From contig JBPEWV010000182.1 in NCBI GenBank assembly GCA_052032335.1, forward strand, positions 1-50,027: a DNA stretch of 50,027 bases, in the 5' to 3' direction. This DNA comes from Pleionea sp052032335. Its GTDB lineage: Bacteria; Pseudomonadota; Gammaproteobacteria; Enterobacterales; Kangiellaceae. Below, piece after piece: positions 17,137 through 24,914 of the stretch. The notes beneath the pieces are model-generated. The model was not told where the DNA came from, made no database searches, and worked only from the letters and a program-made list of their open reading frames with translations. Within the stretch, counting starts at the first letter, position 1, and each line of letters starts with the position of its first letter. A program made the translations under genes and the position numbers.

Positions 17137-19092
17137 TTAAGCGCTGTCTTTGGGGGTTGAGTTAACGTCTTTGGTGGATTGACCGCCCAGGAATTTTTCC
17201 AGTAACGAGGACACCACGGGCGATTGGTCAAGGAATCCATCCAATGCTTTACCCATGCCCATGCCTTTGGCCATTTTATCGAAGTAATCGTTACTTCCAC
17301 CGACAATGTCGATATTGGCGTGCTCAAGCGCTTTGCCAATGACATCGGCCTGATCACTGGCAACGTCTTTGCTCGCTTCAACCTTGGCCAGTTCTTCTTT
17401 AAGATGCGCTTCCAGCTTCATTTTGAACTCTTCGAACTCGCGCGCTTCCGGTGTCATGCCATTCATGGCATTGAACTTCTCGATAAGTCCTTGTGCTTCA
17501 GCTTTCGCTTGCTCAAGAATAATGGCAGCTTGTGCCAATCCTTTCTCTTTATCGGCTCGCGCTTGTGCTAATCCTAGTTCTTCCTGACCGCGTGCCTCGG
17601 CTGTTTGCTTTTCTTCCAGTACTTTGGCTTCGGCAAGACCTTCTTTCTCGATTGCCTGGGCGTTAGCTTCTTTCACCCTGACATCGACCAGTCCTTTCTT
17701 TTCATCGGCATCGGCTTTGGCGTGTTTAACTTGAGCTTCTGCCAGACCACCGGCAGCCAGTTGCGCTTGTTTGCCCTCAGCTTCTTTTTTCGCAGCTTCG
17801 GCTTTTTTCGCTGAGGCTTCGAGTTCAGCCTGAGCAATCATATTGATTTCTTTGGCCCGATGTTCCGCAGCTCGCTCGTCGGCTTCGGCTCGTTTAACTT
17901 CTTTAATCATGGCTTCTTCAGCTTCCGCTTGCGCCGCCAGTAATTGAACTTGTTTCTGGCGATCCGCTTCGGAGACTTCTTGAACTTCTTTAATACGCTC
18001 TTCTTCTTCGGCAACTTTCTTTTCGACCGAGATGCGTTCACTGATGGTTTGGGCAATGACTTTGCGTTCAGCCTCCAGCGCCTTCTCTTTATTGATGGTT
18101 TCGAGCTCAACTTCGCGCTGCCGATTCACTTGCTCGAGTTCTTTTGCCTTGATAACTTTTTCTTGTTCAATCACAACGGCGCGTTGGCGATTCTGCTCGG
18201 CTACTTCGATTTGTCGCTTTTTGTTTTCTTCGCGAATGGCCACCTGTTCTTCGGTGGCGATTCGAGCGTCTTCAGACTTAAGTTGTTCTTCGTAACGCAC
18301 CTTTTCTGTTTCGGCTTGCTCGCGCGCCTGAATGGTTTGTATCTCACGTTTTTGTTTCGCCGTTGCGTCAGCTTCCTGGCGCTCTAACGCCAACAAGGCC
18401 TCGCGGGTTTCGACATTTTTTTTGGTGATTGCCAGTTCTTCATCTCGCTCTAAGCGGTTGGTTTCGATGCTGCGAGTGGCTGTGATTTCGGTGATGCGAC
18501 GAATACCTTCCGAATCCAGAATATTGGAGCTGTCGAGGTGAGACTTGGGTGTCTGTTCCAGATAATCGATGGCGACGTCTTCAAGAACGTAACCGTTCAT
18601 ATCTTCGCCGATAACCTCGACAATTTTTTCGCGGAACGAAATTCGGTTTTCGAACAGTTCCAGAAAATCCATTTTCTTACCAACGGTTTTTAACGCTTCG
18701 GAGAATTTGGCATTAAATAGCTCGTTGACAGCATCTTTGTCGGACGCACGGTCAACACCGATGGCTTTGGCAACCTTTAAAACATCGTCGGCAGTTTCGT
18801 TAACACGAAGGTAAAAGGCGACGGTGATGTCTGCCCGTAAGTTATCTTTACAGATTAAGCCTTCTTTTCCGCGGCGATCGACTTCTAAGGTGATCAAGGA
18901 AATCTTCATGATCTCCATTTTATGAAGCACCGGAATGACCATCGAGCCGGTAAAACTTACTTTGGGCTTATTTGAAATATTGTTGACGATTAACGCGTAG
19001 CCTTGAGGTACTTTTTTATAGACTGAGGCAATGAATATGCCGATAGCTAAAAGTATTCCGAGTATCAGGCCAACGAGAACTAAAAGATCCAT
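17137..19092 (-). CDS. yqiK: Large flotillin/SPFH protein (YqiK-like)
   Basis: A membrane scaffold protein of the flotillin family. Residues about 3-25 are an N-terminal membrane anchor, about 26-190 the SPFH/band-7 domain (YKKVPQGYALIVNN, then LEVDRRGKEGLICKDNLRAD in parts), and about 200-590 an exceptionally long Ala/Glu/Lys coiled coil, followed by a short conserved-looking tail (DVIGKALEHANIDIVGG). The 651 residues exceed E. coli YqiK (about 553), mostly through added coiled coil. It follows yqiJ by 24 bases, the usual yqiJ-yqiK pairing, and precedes the giant ATPase. Confidence 0.9.
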   Translation of the reverse strand: MDLLVLVGLILGILLAIGIFIASVYKKVPQGYALIVNNISNKPKVSFTGSMVIPVLHKMEIMKISLITLEVDRRGKEGLICKDNLRADITVAFYLRVNETADDVLKVAKAIGVDRASDKDAVNELFNAKFSEALKTVGKKMDFLELFENRISFREKIVEVIGEDMNGYVLEDVAIDYLEQTPKSHLDSSNILDSEGIRRITEITATRSIETNRLERDEELAITKKNVETREALLALERQEADATAKQKREIQTIQAREQAETEKVRYEEQLKSEDARIATEEQVAIREENKKRQIEVAEQNRQRAVVIEQEKVIKAKELEQVNRQREVELETINKEKALEAERKVIAQTISERISVEKKVAEEEERIKEVQEVSEADRQKQVQLLAAQAEAEEAMIKEVKRAEADERAAEHRAKEINMIAQAELEASAKKAEAAKKEAEGKQAQLAAGGLAEAQVKHAKADADEKKGLVDVRVKEANAQAIEKEGLAEAKVLEEKQTAEARGQEELGLAQARADKEKGLAQAAIILEQAKAEAQGLIEKFNAMNGMTPEAREFEEFKMKLEAHLKEELAKVEASKDVASDQADVIGKALEHANIDIVGGSNDYFDKMAKGMGMGKALDGFLDQSPVVSSLLEKFLGGQSTKDVNSTPKDSA

Positions 19093-19116
19093 AGAGTTTT
19101 CCTCATTGATAGTTTC

Positions 19117-19758
19117 TTAATTATTGTAAAAATCTTGCTCATTGACGATGTGGTAAATACTTTTTTCTTTTTCATAGTCAATGATGTAAGCAATATCGCC
19201 GCGCTTAAAGTTGTATTTATTATCGGCACGTACGTTGAGTAAAAGACTTGCGCCATCAATATCGCAGGTCGCTTCTCCCGAGGTTGATGAAACGGTAGTT
19301 GAGCGAATTTTACATTGCCGGCCAATAATGCGTTTGTTGTCACTGGCAGCATTTAAATTCGCGAATAACTTTCGAAGCGGTCGAATTGCGTATGCGGTAA
19401 TGGGTAATGAAAAGGCAAAGCTGAAAACGACCAATGCACTGCCGAATAACCACACAAGCAATTCACTTTCGATCCAGCCAAAAGCGTATTTGGAGACAAT
19501 GTAAGTAATAAACCAGGCGCAATAAAACAAAATAGTAAAGACGATCATAACGGGAACACCCGTTAGTCCGCAGGTTGCCATAAAGGTTGCAAAGCTGCCG
19601 ACCTGGCTTAAATCACTATCAGCGTCAATATCCACTTCTAAAAAATCAAAATCGAACAGGCCGAATGCAACGAAGATCCAGTAGCCAGCGAGAACCAGGC
19701 ATATGGTGGTAAAGATTGCGGTTGGAAAGCTGCTGGCCACACTCCAAATTTCATTCAT
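19117..19758 (-). CDS. yqiJ: YqiJ-like membrane protein with OB-fold C-terminus
   Basis: A 213-residue protein of the YqiJ/DUF1449 group (NfeD-like). Three or four membrane segments lie in residues about 10-135. The C-terminal 75 residues are a soluble beta domain (IIGRQCKIRSTTVSS...GEATCDIDGASLLLNVRAD in pieces) matching the OB-fold of NfeD-type flotillin partners. The start overlaps the rhomboid stop (ATGA at 19755-19758), so the two are translationally coupled, and the flotillin gene follows 24 bases later. Such proteins are thought to assemble with flotillins in the inner membrane. Confidence 0.87.
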   Translation of the reverse strand: MNEIWSVASSFPTAIFTTICLVLAGYWIFVAFGLFDFDFLEVDIDADSDLSQVGSFATFMATCGLTGVPVMIVFTILFYCAWFITYIVSKYAFGWIESELLVWLFGSALVVFSFAFSLPITAYAIRPLRKLFANLNAASDNKRIIGRQCKIRSTTVSSTSGEATCDIDGASLLLNVRADNKYNFKRGDIAYIIDYEKEKSIYHIVNEQDFYNN

Positions 19759-20357
19759 AGGCTTTCTCCCAAAGGCTTCGTTTGTTCTTTAAATAGATAG
19801 GCAGCAATAATTCCACTGACAAACCCGGCAATGTGTCCTTCAAAACTGACAAAACCGCGAAAGTCGATCAAACTGAAAAACAAACCGCCGTAAATGAACA
19901 GTGCAAAAATACTCAGTGCAATGTTTTTAACTGAGCGATTGATCCAGCCATTGGCGATCAAATATCCCCAGTAGCCCAACACCAGGCCGGAAGCACCAAT
20001 ATGCATGGCATGACGTCCAAACAACCAAACCAAAGCACCACCGACTAGCATTACGAACAGCGTTACTCCGAGCAAACGACGGGTCTGGAGCACCAGAAAC
20101 GCTAAAACGGCCAATGGTATACTGTTGCCTAGCAAATGCCAGACGCCACCGTGAATAAAGGGCGCTGTAATGATGCCATAAGCTTGATGGATGCTTCTTG
20201 GTAAAAGTCCATAATTTTCGAGTGCGCGGCCTGTGAATATATTGATGAACTCCACAAGCCATAAAAGCGCAATCGCTGTAGCTATGTATTTGATGCCGTT
20301 AAGCTGATACTTCACCTGGTTCGTTTTTCCGTAACTGATTACTGCTTTTTTTTCCAA
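19755..20357 (-). CDS. Rhomboid-family intramembrane serine protease
   Basis: A six-TM, 200-residue rhomboid with the full catalytic set: nucleophile S123 in GASG (121-124), histidine H175 in EGHIAG, and the oxyanion-side H74 and N78 in WHLLGN. It cleaves membrane proteins inside or near their TM segments; its substrate here is unknown. The likely start is a TTG at 20357 with a weak AGAAG upstream. It overlaps yqiJ by four bases, so YqiJ, the flotillin or the TM-anchored kinase are candidate substrates by context. It does not look like rhombosortase, which carries different motifs. Confidence 0.88.
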   Translation of the reverse strand: MEKKAVISYGKTNQVKYQLNGIKYIATAIALLWLVEFINIFTGRALENYGLLPRSIHQAYGIITAPFIHGGVWHLLGNSIPLAVLAFLVLQTRRLLGVTLFVMLVGGALVWLFGRHAMHIGASGLVLGYWGYLIANGWINRSVKNIALSIFALFIYGGLFFSLIDFRGFVSFEGHIAGFVSGIIAAYLFKEQTKPLGESL

Positions 20358-20373
20358 ATACTTCTAAGTTGTT

Positions 20374-20379
20374 ATTATA
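20374..20379 (-). promoter_or_regulatory. -10 element before rhomboid-yqiJ-flotillin-ATPase
   Basis: A perfect TATAAT on the minus strand lies in the 60-base gap between the FHA and rhomboid genes. No good -35 is seen 16-18 bases upstream. A start near 20367 would leave a leader of only about 10 bases before the TTG start of the rhomboid gene. The gap is the longest in the island upstream of the flotillin gene and may split it into two transcription units. Confidence 0.4.
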
Positions 20380-20417
20380 TGAGTCTTAGCAGGTGTTATT
20401 TTCTTACAAATTATTTG

Positions 20418-20768
20418 CTACTCGGGCAAGATAACGGCGGTGCGATCAAGCGATACCTGGTTTTTATCGACAAAACGAAATTTGCTGTAACCAATTTCGA
20501 CCAAGTCGCCATTGTTTAACTTTTGTTTGTCGATTTTTACGCCATTAACCCGGGTTGAGTTGGTGCTTTTTAAATCTTCGATTAAATATTGCACTTGGCC
20601 ATCAAGGTAGGGATCTTGTTCGCGTAAAATTTGAGCGTGAAAACTGCTAACGGCGTTGTCCTCAATTTGAACATCGTTGTCGGGCGAGCGGCCGATGGTT
20701 AGAACACCCGGTTCCAGATCAAATTTATTTACAACCACATCGTCTACAATTAATCCAAGGTAGGCCAT
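20418..20768 (-). CDS. FHA-domain phosphothreonine-binding protein
   Basis: A 116-residue protein that is a single FHA domain. The phosphopeptide-binding residues are present: GRSPDNDV with the key arginine, SSFHA with Ser and His, and STNSTRVNG with the conserved Asn. It would read threonine phosphorylation made by the kinase encoded two genes upstream. It begins 11 bases after the PP2C gene. The kinase-phosphatase-FHA trio resembles the PpkA-PppA-Fha control of some type VI secretion systems, but no type VI genes are in the window. Confidence 0.93.
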   Translation of the reverse strand: MAYLGLIVDDVVVNKFDLEPGVLTIGRSPDNDVQIEDNAVSSFHAQILREQDPYLDGQVQYLIEDLKSTNSTRVNGVKIDKQKLNNGDLVEIGYSKFRFVDKNQVSLDRTAVILPE

Positions 20769-20779
20769 TTAATACTCCA

Positions 20780-21541
20780 CTAATTTTGGGCAACAACGAT
20801 CAATGATACGTTATCTGGTGCGCCAGCACTGAGCGCTTCGTCAAGTAATTGCCGAGTCGATTCTTCAAACGAACATTGCTCAAGTGTATCACTGATAAAT
20901 GCGCTCGACATACAGTTACTCAGACCGTCACTGCATAAAAGATACTGGTCGCCCTGTTCAACGTCGAACGACAAAATTTGCGGTTGCAAGGATTCTTTTG
21001 CACCGAGGGCCTGGGTTAATACGTTCTTATACGGCGACTTTTCGACATTTTCCGAGCTGATTTGACCACTGTCGAGCCAGGTTTGAACCAGAGTGTCGTC
21101 ACGGGTTAACTGCTTCAGTTCGCCGTCGCGAAAACGGTAACAGCGTGAATCCCCTATGTTAACGATCCAGCACTGCTCGTCGTATATTACGATGGCAACC
21201 ATGGTGGTGCCCAAACCTTCGTCTTCGGGGTGTTGTTTGGCATGCTCTTTAATTTGTCCATCGACCCGATTGATGTAGTCGGAAAGCGCACTGCGCATGG
21301 TGTGTTCACCGGGAATAGTATTTTTCGGTCGAGAAAATAACACCTCAATCAGATCGAGAAATTGCGTCCGTGCGATATTGCTGGCGACTTCTCCTGCAGC
21401 ATGACCACCCATGCCGTCGGCGATAACTGCGCACAGCCAGCCCTTGTCGGCGTTGACTTGCCAACCAATGGCATCTTCGTTGTTGGGGCGTTTTTTACCT
21501 TGATCCGATACCCCGGTTACTTTCCATGTAAATGGCTTCAT
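20780..21541 (-). CDS. PP2C-family Ser/Thr phosphatase
   Basis: A 253-residue PPM/PP2C phosphatase that would reverse the neighbouring kinase. Motifs are complete: RPNNEDA near the N-terminus, the metal-binding DGMGGHAAGE, the GDSRCYRFRDG strand, SDGLSN and the terminal GAPDNVSLI. These carry the aspartates that bind the Mn/Mg pair. It is cytoplasmic, with no signal peptide or TM. It lies 17 bases after the kinase gene and 11 before the FHA gene on the same strand. Confidence 0.95.
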   Translation of the reverse strand: MKPFTWKVTGVSDQGKKRPNNEDAIGWQVNADKGWLCAVIADGMGGHAAGEVASNIARTQFLDLIEVLFSRPKNTIPGEHTMRSALSDYINRVDGQIKEHAKQHPEDEGLGTTMVAIVIYDEQCWIVNIGDSRCYRFRDGELKQLTRDDTLVQTWLDSGQISSENVEKSPYKNVLTQALGAKESLQPQILSFDVEQGDQYLLCSDGLSNCMSSAFISDTLEQCSFEESTRQLLDEALSAGAPDNVSLIVVAQN

Positions 21542-21558
21542 ACAGTTTCGATAACCCT

Positions 21559-23154
21559 CTAGCGAAAAGGACTGGTGTTAAAATCACGTTTTAACGCATT
21601 GGTTAATGCGTCTTTTAACTCTGCAATCGACTGGTAACGTTTGTCCGACTCTTTTTGCAGCGCTTTGTTAATTATTCTACTCGCGCTGGCGGGTAAGTCA
21701 GCCCGTATTTTGCGAACCGGTTCATGCTTTTTGGTGGTGATATTCAGTGCCACCGAGGCTAAAGAATCACCGCGAAATGGCAACTGCCCGGTCAGCAGCT
21801 GGTAAAAGGTAACGCCAAGACTGAAAATATCGCTACGGCCGTCGACTTTTTTACCCTGTATTTGCTCTGGAGACATATAAAACGGGCTGCCCAAAATGGC
21901 GCCGGTTCGCGTTTTGCTCTGGTCGGTTACATGCGCAATGCCAAAGTCGGTGATAATAACGGATTGCTTTTCGTCATCATAAATAATGTTGGCCGGTTTA
22001 ATATCGCGATGCACCACACCTTTGTTGTGAGCATAGTCAAGTCCCGCTGCGATTTGTAGCATCAATTGGTAAACCAGTGACACAGGTAACAAATGATCCG
22101 GTTTGATGTGGTTGTCGAGCGGTACGCCGGTCAATAAATCCATGGCGATAAAGGCCAGGTCGTGTTCTTCACCGACGTCGTAAATGGTGACAATGTTTGG
22201 GTGATTCAATTTACCAGCGGTTTCCGCTTCGCGAAAGAAGCGGTCGCGAGCGTTCTGTTCGTCCTGATCTTCAAACTCCTGAGACAGGGCCAATGTCTTA
22301 ATCGCCACTTCGCGGTTAATTGCCGGGTCGATGCCCCGATAAACCACGCCCATGGCTCCTTTTCCCAGCACGCTGTCGATGCGGTAGCGACCCAATGTGG
22401 GAGGCTGTAAGCCGTCGCCCGGCATTACCAGTGTGCTGTCCATCAGCAAAGTACCGTTCATATTCGGATTGGTTTGACGCATCTGGGTTAAACGCGCGAG
22501 TTTCTCACGACTGTCTTTGAAGCCCCGTTTGTGCAGACTCAGCTGATGGTAAATAACTTTGGCAAGCTGGTAGTCACGTTTTCGTTCGCACTCTTCGGCC
22601 AGCTGGTATTTCAGTTCCAGGTTTTCCGGCGTTGCTCGAAGTTGATGAAGAATCTCCCACGCTTTGGGCAGCTGATTGTTTTGCTGGTGGTATCTGGCCG
22701 CCAGAGCGCCCCACTGATTATTGGTAGTCAAGACCGTCTTCAATGGCTGTTGATGGAATTTTTCCAGCAAGCCAAATACCCAGCCTGGCAATAACAGGGC
22801 TGATATTTCAAGGACAGGTATCTTTAACTGTTGTTGGATTGCCAGCCAGCCATAACTGACCCAAAGTACGATCGCCATTAACAGGAACAATAAGCTGCTG
22901 ATACTGATGCGCAACCGGTTGGCAGCAAAAAAACAGGCAATCGACAATCCCGCCGCAAGGTAAATCAATAGCGGGAAATAAGTCGGTTTCGACAGAGTTT
23001 GCTGCGACACGGCTTGATCGAGTGGTCGGTAGAAAGGGTCTATCAGTTGCCACCAATGCAAACACAAAACCATTGTCGCAGAGACAAACAGCATGGCAAG
23101 CCAACCACTGGTAAACAGCGACAGCCTTTTAAAGGGAGGTGGCTTCAGTTGCAT
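21559..23154 (-). CDS. Membrane-anchored Ser/Thr protein kinase with C-terminal kinase domain
   Basis: A 531-residue kinase with an unusual order: three or four membrane segments first (about 12-34, 60-78, 84-104 and possibly 112-130), a helical TPR-like stretch (about 145-225), then the kinase domain (about 257-525). All catalytic motifs are intact: the glycine loop GKGAMG (264-269), VAIK lysine K286, HRDIKPAN (382-389), DFG (403-405) and SPE (429-431). Most bacterial PASTA-type kinases are the other way round and have an external sensor; here there is little periplasmic material, so sensing may be within the membrane. It is the first gene of the island. No strong ribosome-binding site is seen before the ATG at 23154. 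Confidence 0.92.
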   Translation of the reverse strand: MQLKPPPFKRLSLFTSGWLAMLFVSATMVLCLHWWQLIDPFYRPLDQAVSQQTLSKPTYFPLLIYLAAGLSIACFFAANRLRISISSLLFLLMAIVLWVSYGWLAIQQQLKIPVLEISALLLPGWVFGLLEKFHQQPLKTVLTTNNQWGALAARYHQQNNQLPKAWEILHQLRATPENLELKYQLAEECERKRDYQLAKVIYHQLSLHKRGFKDSREKLARLTQMRQTNPNMNGTLLMDSTLVMPGDGLQPPTLGRYRIDSVLGKGAMGVVYRGIDPAINREVAIKTLALSQEFEDQDEQNARDRFFREAETAGKLNHPNIVTIYDVGEEHDLAFIAMDLLTGVPLDNHIKPDHLLPVSLVYQLMLQIAAGLDYAHNKGVVHRDIKPANIIYDDEKQSVIITDFGIAHVTDQSKTRTGAILGSPFYMSPEQIQGKKVDGRSDIFSLGVTFYQLLTGQLPFRGDSLASVALNITTKKHEPVRKIRADLPASASRIINKALQKESDKRYQSIAELKDALTNALKRDFNTSPFR

Positions 23155-23301
23155 TAATCTAGATTATTCGATAGCCCTAATAGTGCAGAAGCATAACTGA
23201 TAAGCGACATAGGCTCAAAAGGAACCTTTTAAAACAGAGAATTAGTCCCCGAAGTTATGGCACATTGCGGTTAAAACGGATGAACTTTGAGCGTTCTGAT
23301 G

Positions 23302-23307
23302 TATAAT
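23302..23307 (+). promoter_or_regulatory. -10 element upstream of gpmI
   Basis: A perfect TATAAT at 23302-23307 in the 205-base divergent gap before gpmI (start 23360). No convincing -35 is seen at normal spacing. The rest of the gap contains a 10-base palindrome AATCTAGATT (23156-23165) close to the kinase start and nothing else I can support. Confidence 0.4.
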
Positions 23308-23359
23308 CGCGAAACATTTTTCACACAAACCAAACACTGCAAAAGGTTATTGAATTTCT

Positions 23360-24901
23360 ATGTCTGCAACACCTTCGCCCATGGTTTTACTCATTCTGGA
23401 TGGTTGGGGATACAGTGAAGATCCCAAAGACAACGCCATTATGGCTGCCAATACCCCGAATTTTGATCGTCTCTGGGCCAACAGTCCGCACACCCTGATT
23501 TCTGGTTCTGGCCTCGATGTCGGATTGCCCAGTGGGCAGATGGGCAATTCAGAAGTGGGTCACCTCAATCTTGGAGCGGGGCGTGTGGTGTATCAGGATT
23601 ACACCCGAATCACCAAATCGATTGCTGACGGAGACTTCTTTACCAATGAAGCCTTGGTTGCAGCAATGGACAAAGCGATCGCCAACAAAGGGGCGGTGCA
23701 TTTAATGGGATTGCTGTCTCCGGGCGGCGTTCACAGTCATCAGGACCACCTGTTTGCGTTAATGGAAATGGCCAAACAGCGCGGCGCAAATGAGGTCTAC
23801 ATCCATGCCTTTCTTGACGGACGAGACATGCCGCCACGCAGTGCCAAAGATTCTATTGAAGCAGTGGCGGCGAAAGCGAAGCAACTCGGTCTGGGCCGAA
23901 TAGCCTCTCTTACCGGCCGTTACTTTGCAATGGATCGGGATCAACGCTGGGAGCGGGTCGAAGCTGCGTATAACATGATGACCTTGGGCGAAGCCGAGCA
24001 TCAATATAATTCTGGTATAGAAGGACTCGAAGCCGCCTATGCCCGTGATGAAAATGATGAGTTTGTGGCCACTACGGTGATCGGAGAGCCGGCGACCATT
24101 AACGATGACGACGCACTAATCTTCTTTAATTACCGGGCCGACCGGGCACGGCAAATCACCCGTGCGTTTGTCGAGCAAGACTTTACTGGCTTCACCCGTA
24201 AAAAGCACCCCAGACTGGCTGATTTTGTCGGTATGACTCAATACGCAGCAGATATTAAAACGTCAGTGGCCTTTCCTCCATTGCGTCATAAAAATGTCCT
24301 GGGCGAATATTTAGAGTCATTGGGCAAGAAACAACTGCGCATTGCCGAAACTGAAAAATACGCCCACGTGACCTTTTTCTTCAATGGTGGTGTAGAAAAG
24401 CCGTTTAACGGTGAAGATCGAAAATTAATCCCCTCGCCACAGGTCGCGACTTACGATCTGCAACCCGAGATGAATGCGCCTAAAATGACCGATGAACTGG
24501 TTGCCGCCATCGAAAGCAAACAGTACTCGGTGATTATCGGCAACTTTGCGAACCCCGATATGGTGGGGCATACGGGTAATTTCGATGCCACTAAAACCGC
24601 CATCGAAGCCATTGATCAGTGCTTGGGGCGAATTGTTGAAGCGCTGGACAAAGTAAATGGAGAAGTTTTGATAACCGCCGATCACGGTAATGCAGAGAAA
24701 ATGGCCGACGATGCGACTGGTCAGGCTCATACCGCTCACACCAGTGGACCCGTACCCTTTATTTATTACGGACGAGCAGCAGAGGTTCTGGTGGATAATG
24801 GCGTGCTTGCCGATGTTGCGCCAACCATGCTGAGTTTGATGGGGATCGAGATTCCAGAAGAGATGACCGGGCGTCCCATCATGAAATTGATAAACGCCTG
24901 A
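23360..24901 (+). CDS. gpmI: 2,3-bisphosphoglycerate-independent phosphoglycerate mutase
   Basis: GpmI interconverts 3- and 2-phosphoglycerate in glycolysis and gluconeogenesis using two Mn ions. The 513 residues match the E. coli enzyme (514). The metal-binding DGWG is at about 14-17, the phosphoserine nucleophile is S64 in GNSEVGH, and late metal ligands are visible in ITADHGNAEKM and HTAHTSGP. It is followed by envC and yibQ-like genes, the same neighbourhood as in E. coli, with an S41 protease inserted. Confidence 0.97.
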   Translation: MSATPSPMVLLILDGWGYSEDPKDNAIMAANTPNFDRLWANSPHTLISGSGLDVGLPSGQMGNSEVGHLNLGAGRVVYQDYTRITKSIADGDFFTNEALVAAMDKAIANKGAVHLMGLLSPGGVHSHQDHLFALMEMAKQRGANEVYIHAFLDGRDMPPRSAKDSIEAVAAKAKQLGLGRIASLTGRYFAMDRDQRWERVEAAYNMMTLGEAEHQYNSGIEGLEAAYARDENDEFVATTVIGEPATINDDDALIFFNYRADRARQITRAFVEQDFTGFTRKKHPRLADFVGMTQYAADIKTSVAFPPLRHKNVLGEYLESLGKKQLRIAETEKYAHVTFFFNGGVEKPFNGEDRKLIPSPQVATYDLQPEMNAPKMTDELVAAIESKQYSVIIGNFANPDMVGHTGNFDATKTAIEAIDQCLGRIVEALDKVNGEVLITADHGNAEKMADDATGQAHTAHTSGPVPFIYYGRAAEVLVDNGVLADVAPTMLSLMGIEIPEEMTGRPIMKLINA

Positions 24902-24914
24902 CATTGAGGTTCGT

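Noticed and set aside
17944..18387. A 147-residue frame on + inside the flotillin gene
   Set aside because: It is the antisense shadow of the biased Glu/Ala/Lys coiled-coil codons; the minus-strand flotillin is clearly the gene. The same holds for the frames at 17224, 17369 and 18032.
19755..20357. Rhomboid as the rhombosortase for the GlyGly-CTERM-like protease
   Set aside because: It has the standard rhomboid motifs (WHLLGN, GASG, EGH) and sits in a flotillin operon, so there is no positive support for rhombosortase identity.
20418..23154. Kinase-phosphatase-FHA trio as part of a type VI secretion system
   Set aside because: No Tss, Hcp, VgrG, ClpV or IcmF-like gene is present; the trio continues directly into flotillin genes.
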